Shown here piece by piece: positions 7,151 through 7,206 of a DNA stretch of 7,206 bases (its first letter is position 1; every line of letters starts with the position of its first letter). The position numbers and the translations under genes were made by a program. The notes under the pieces were generated by a model. The model ran no database searches, was not told the origin of the DNA, and saw only the letters and a program-made list of their open reading frames with translations. Source of the stretch: Thermoplasmatales archaeon ex4484_36 (lineage in GTDB: Archaea > Thermoplasmatota > Penumbrarchaeia > Penumbrarchaeales > EX4484-36); contig NJDV01000065.1 of the NCBI GenBank assembly GCA_002254765.1, positions 1-7,206 of the forward strand. Reading direction: 5' to 3'.

Positions 7151-7206
7151 CCCATGAAACATTACGGGTGTAGTGGGGGGTGGGGGATGTAGTCCAAGCT
7201 GCACCC

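Overview
The window looks archaeal, most likely euryarchaeal and possibly from the Thermoplasmatota. I infer this from three things. The large surface protein combines beta-helix, cadherin-like and PKD domains with one C-terminal membrane segment and a cytoplasmic tail. The pyruvate carboxylase is of the two-subunit type (separate PycA and PycB). The biotin protein ligase lacks a DNA-binding domain and starts like archaeal ligases. No rRNA, tRNA, mobile element or CRISPR array is visible, so the assignment rests on gene content only.

Layout: positions 1-3097 (+ strand) hold the 3' part of one very large cell-surface protein gene that enters from the left edge. Its reading frame is broken twice in the beta-helix part (near 331-341 and near 465-475), then runs open through several Ig-fold domains, a PKD domain, one membrane helix and a long Pro/Glu-rich tail. 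It meets, tail to tail across a 44-bp gap, a three-gene minus-strand cluster in the order pycB (5' end near 7077 or 7019), pycA (5338-4001) and birA (3912-3142). The right edge (7078-7206) is a probable promoter region for the cluster.

The three minus-strand genes form a metabolic unit. PycA (biotin carboxylase) would charge biotin with CO2. PycB would carry biotin on its C-terminal domain and move the carboxyl group to pyruvate to make oxaloacetate. BirA would attach biotin to PycB.

The most striking observation is that both carboxylase subunits lack short stretches that are nearly invariant in their families. PycA lacks the glycine-rich ATP loop and most of the ATP-grasp lid. PycB lacks about 26 residues of its barrel and has a broken frame at the metal-binding motif near its N-terminus. 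BirA and the biotinyl domain are intact. Either the locus is decaying or diverged, or the assembly has lost pieces. The sequence alone cannot separate these, and the two single-base breaks in the surface gene add some weight to sequence error.
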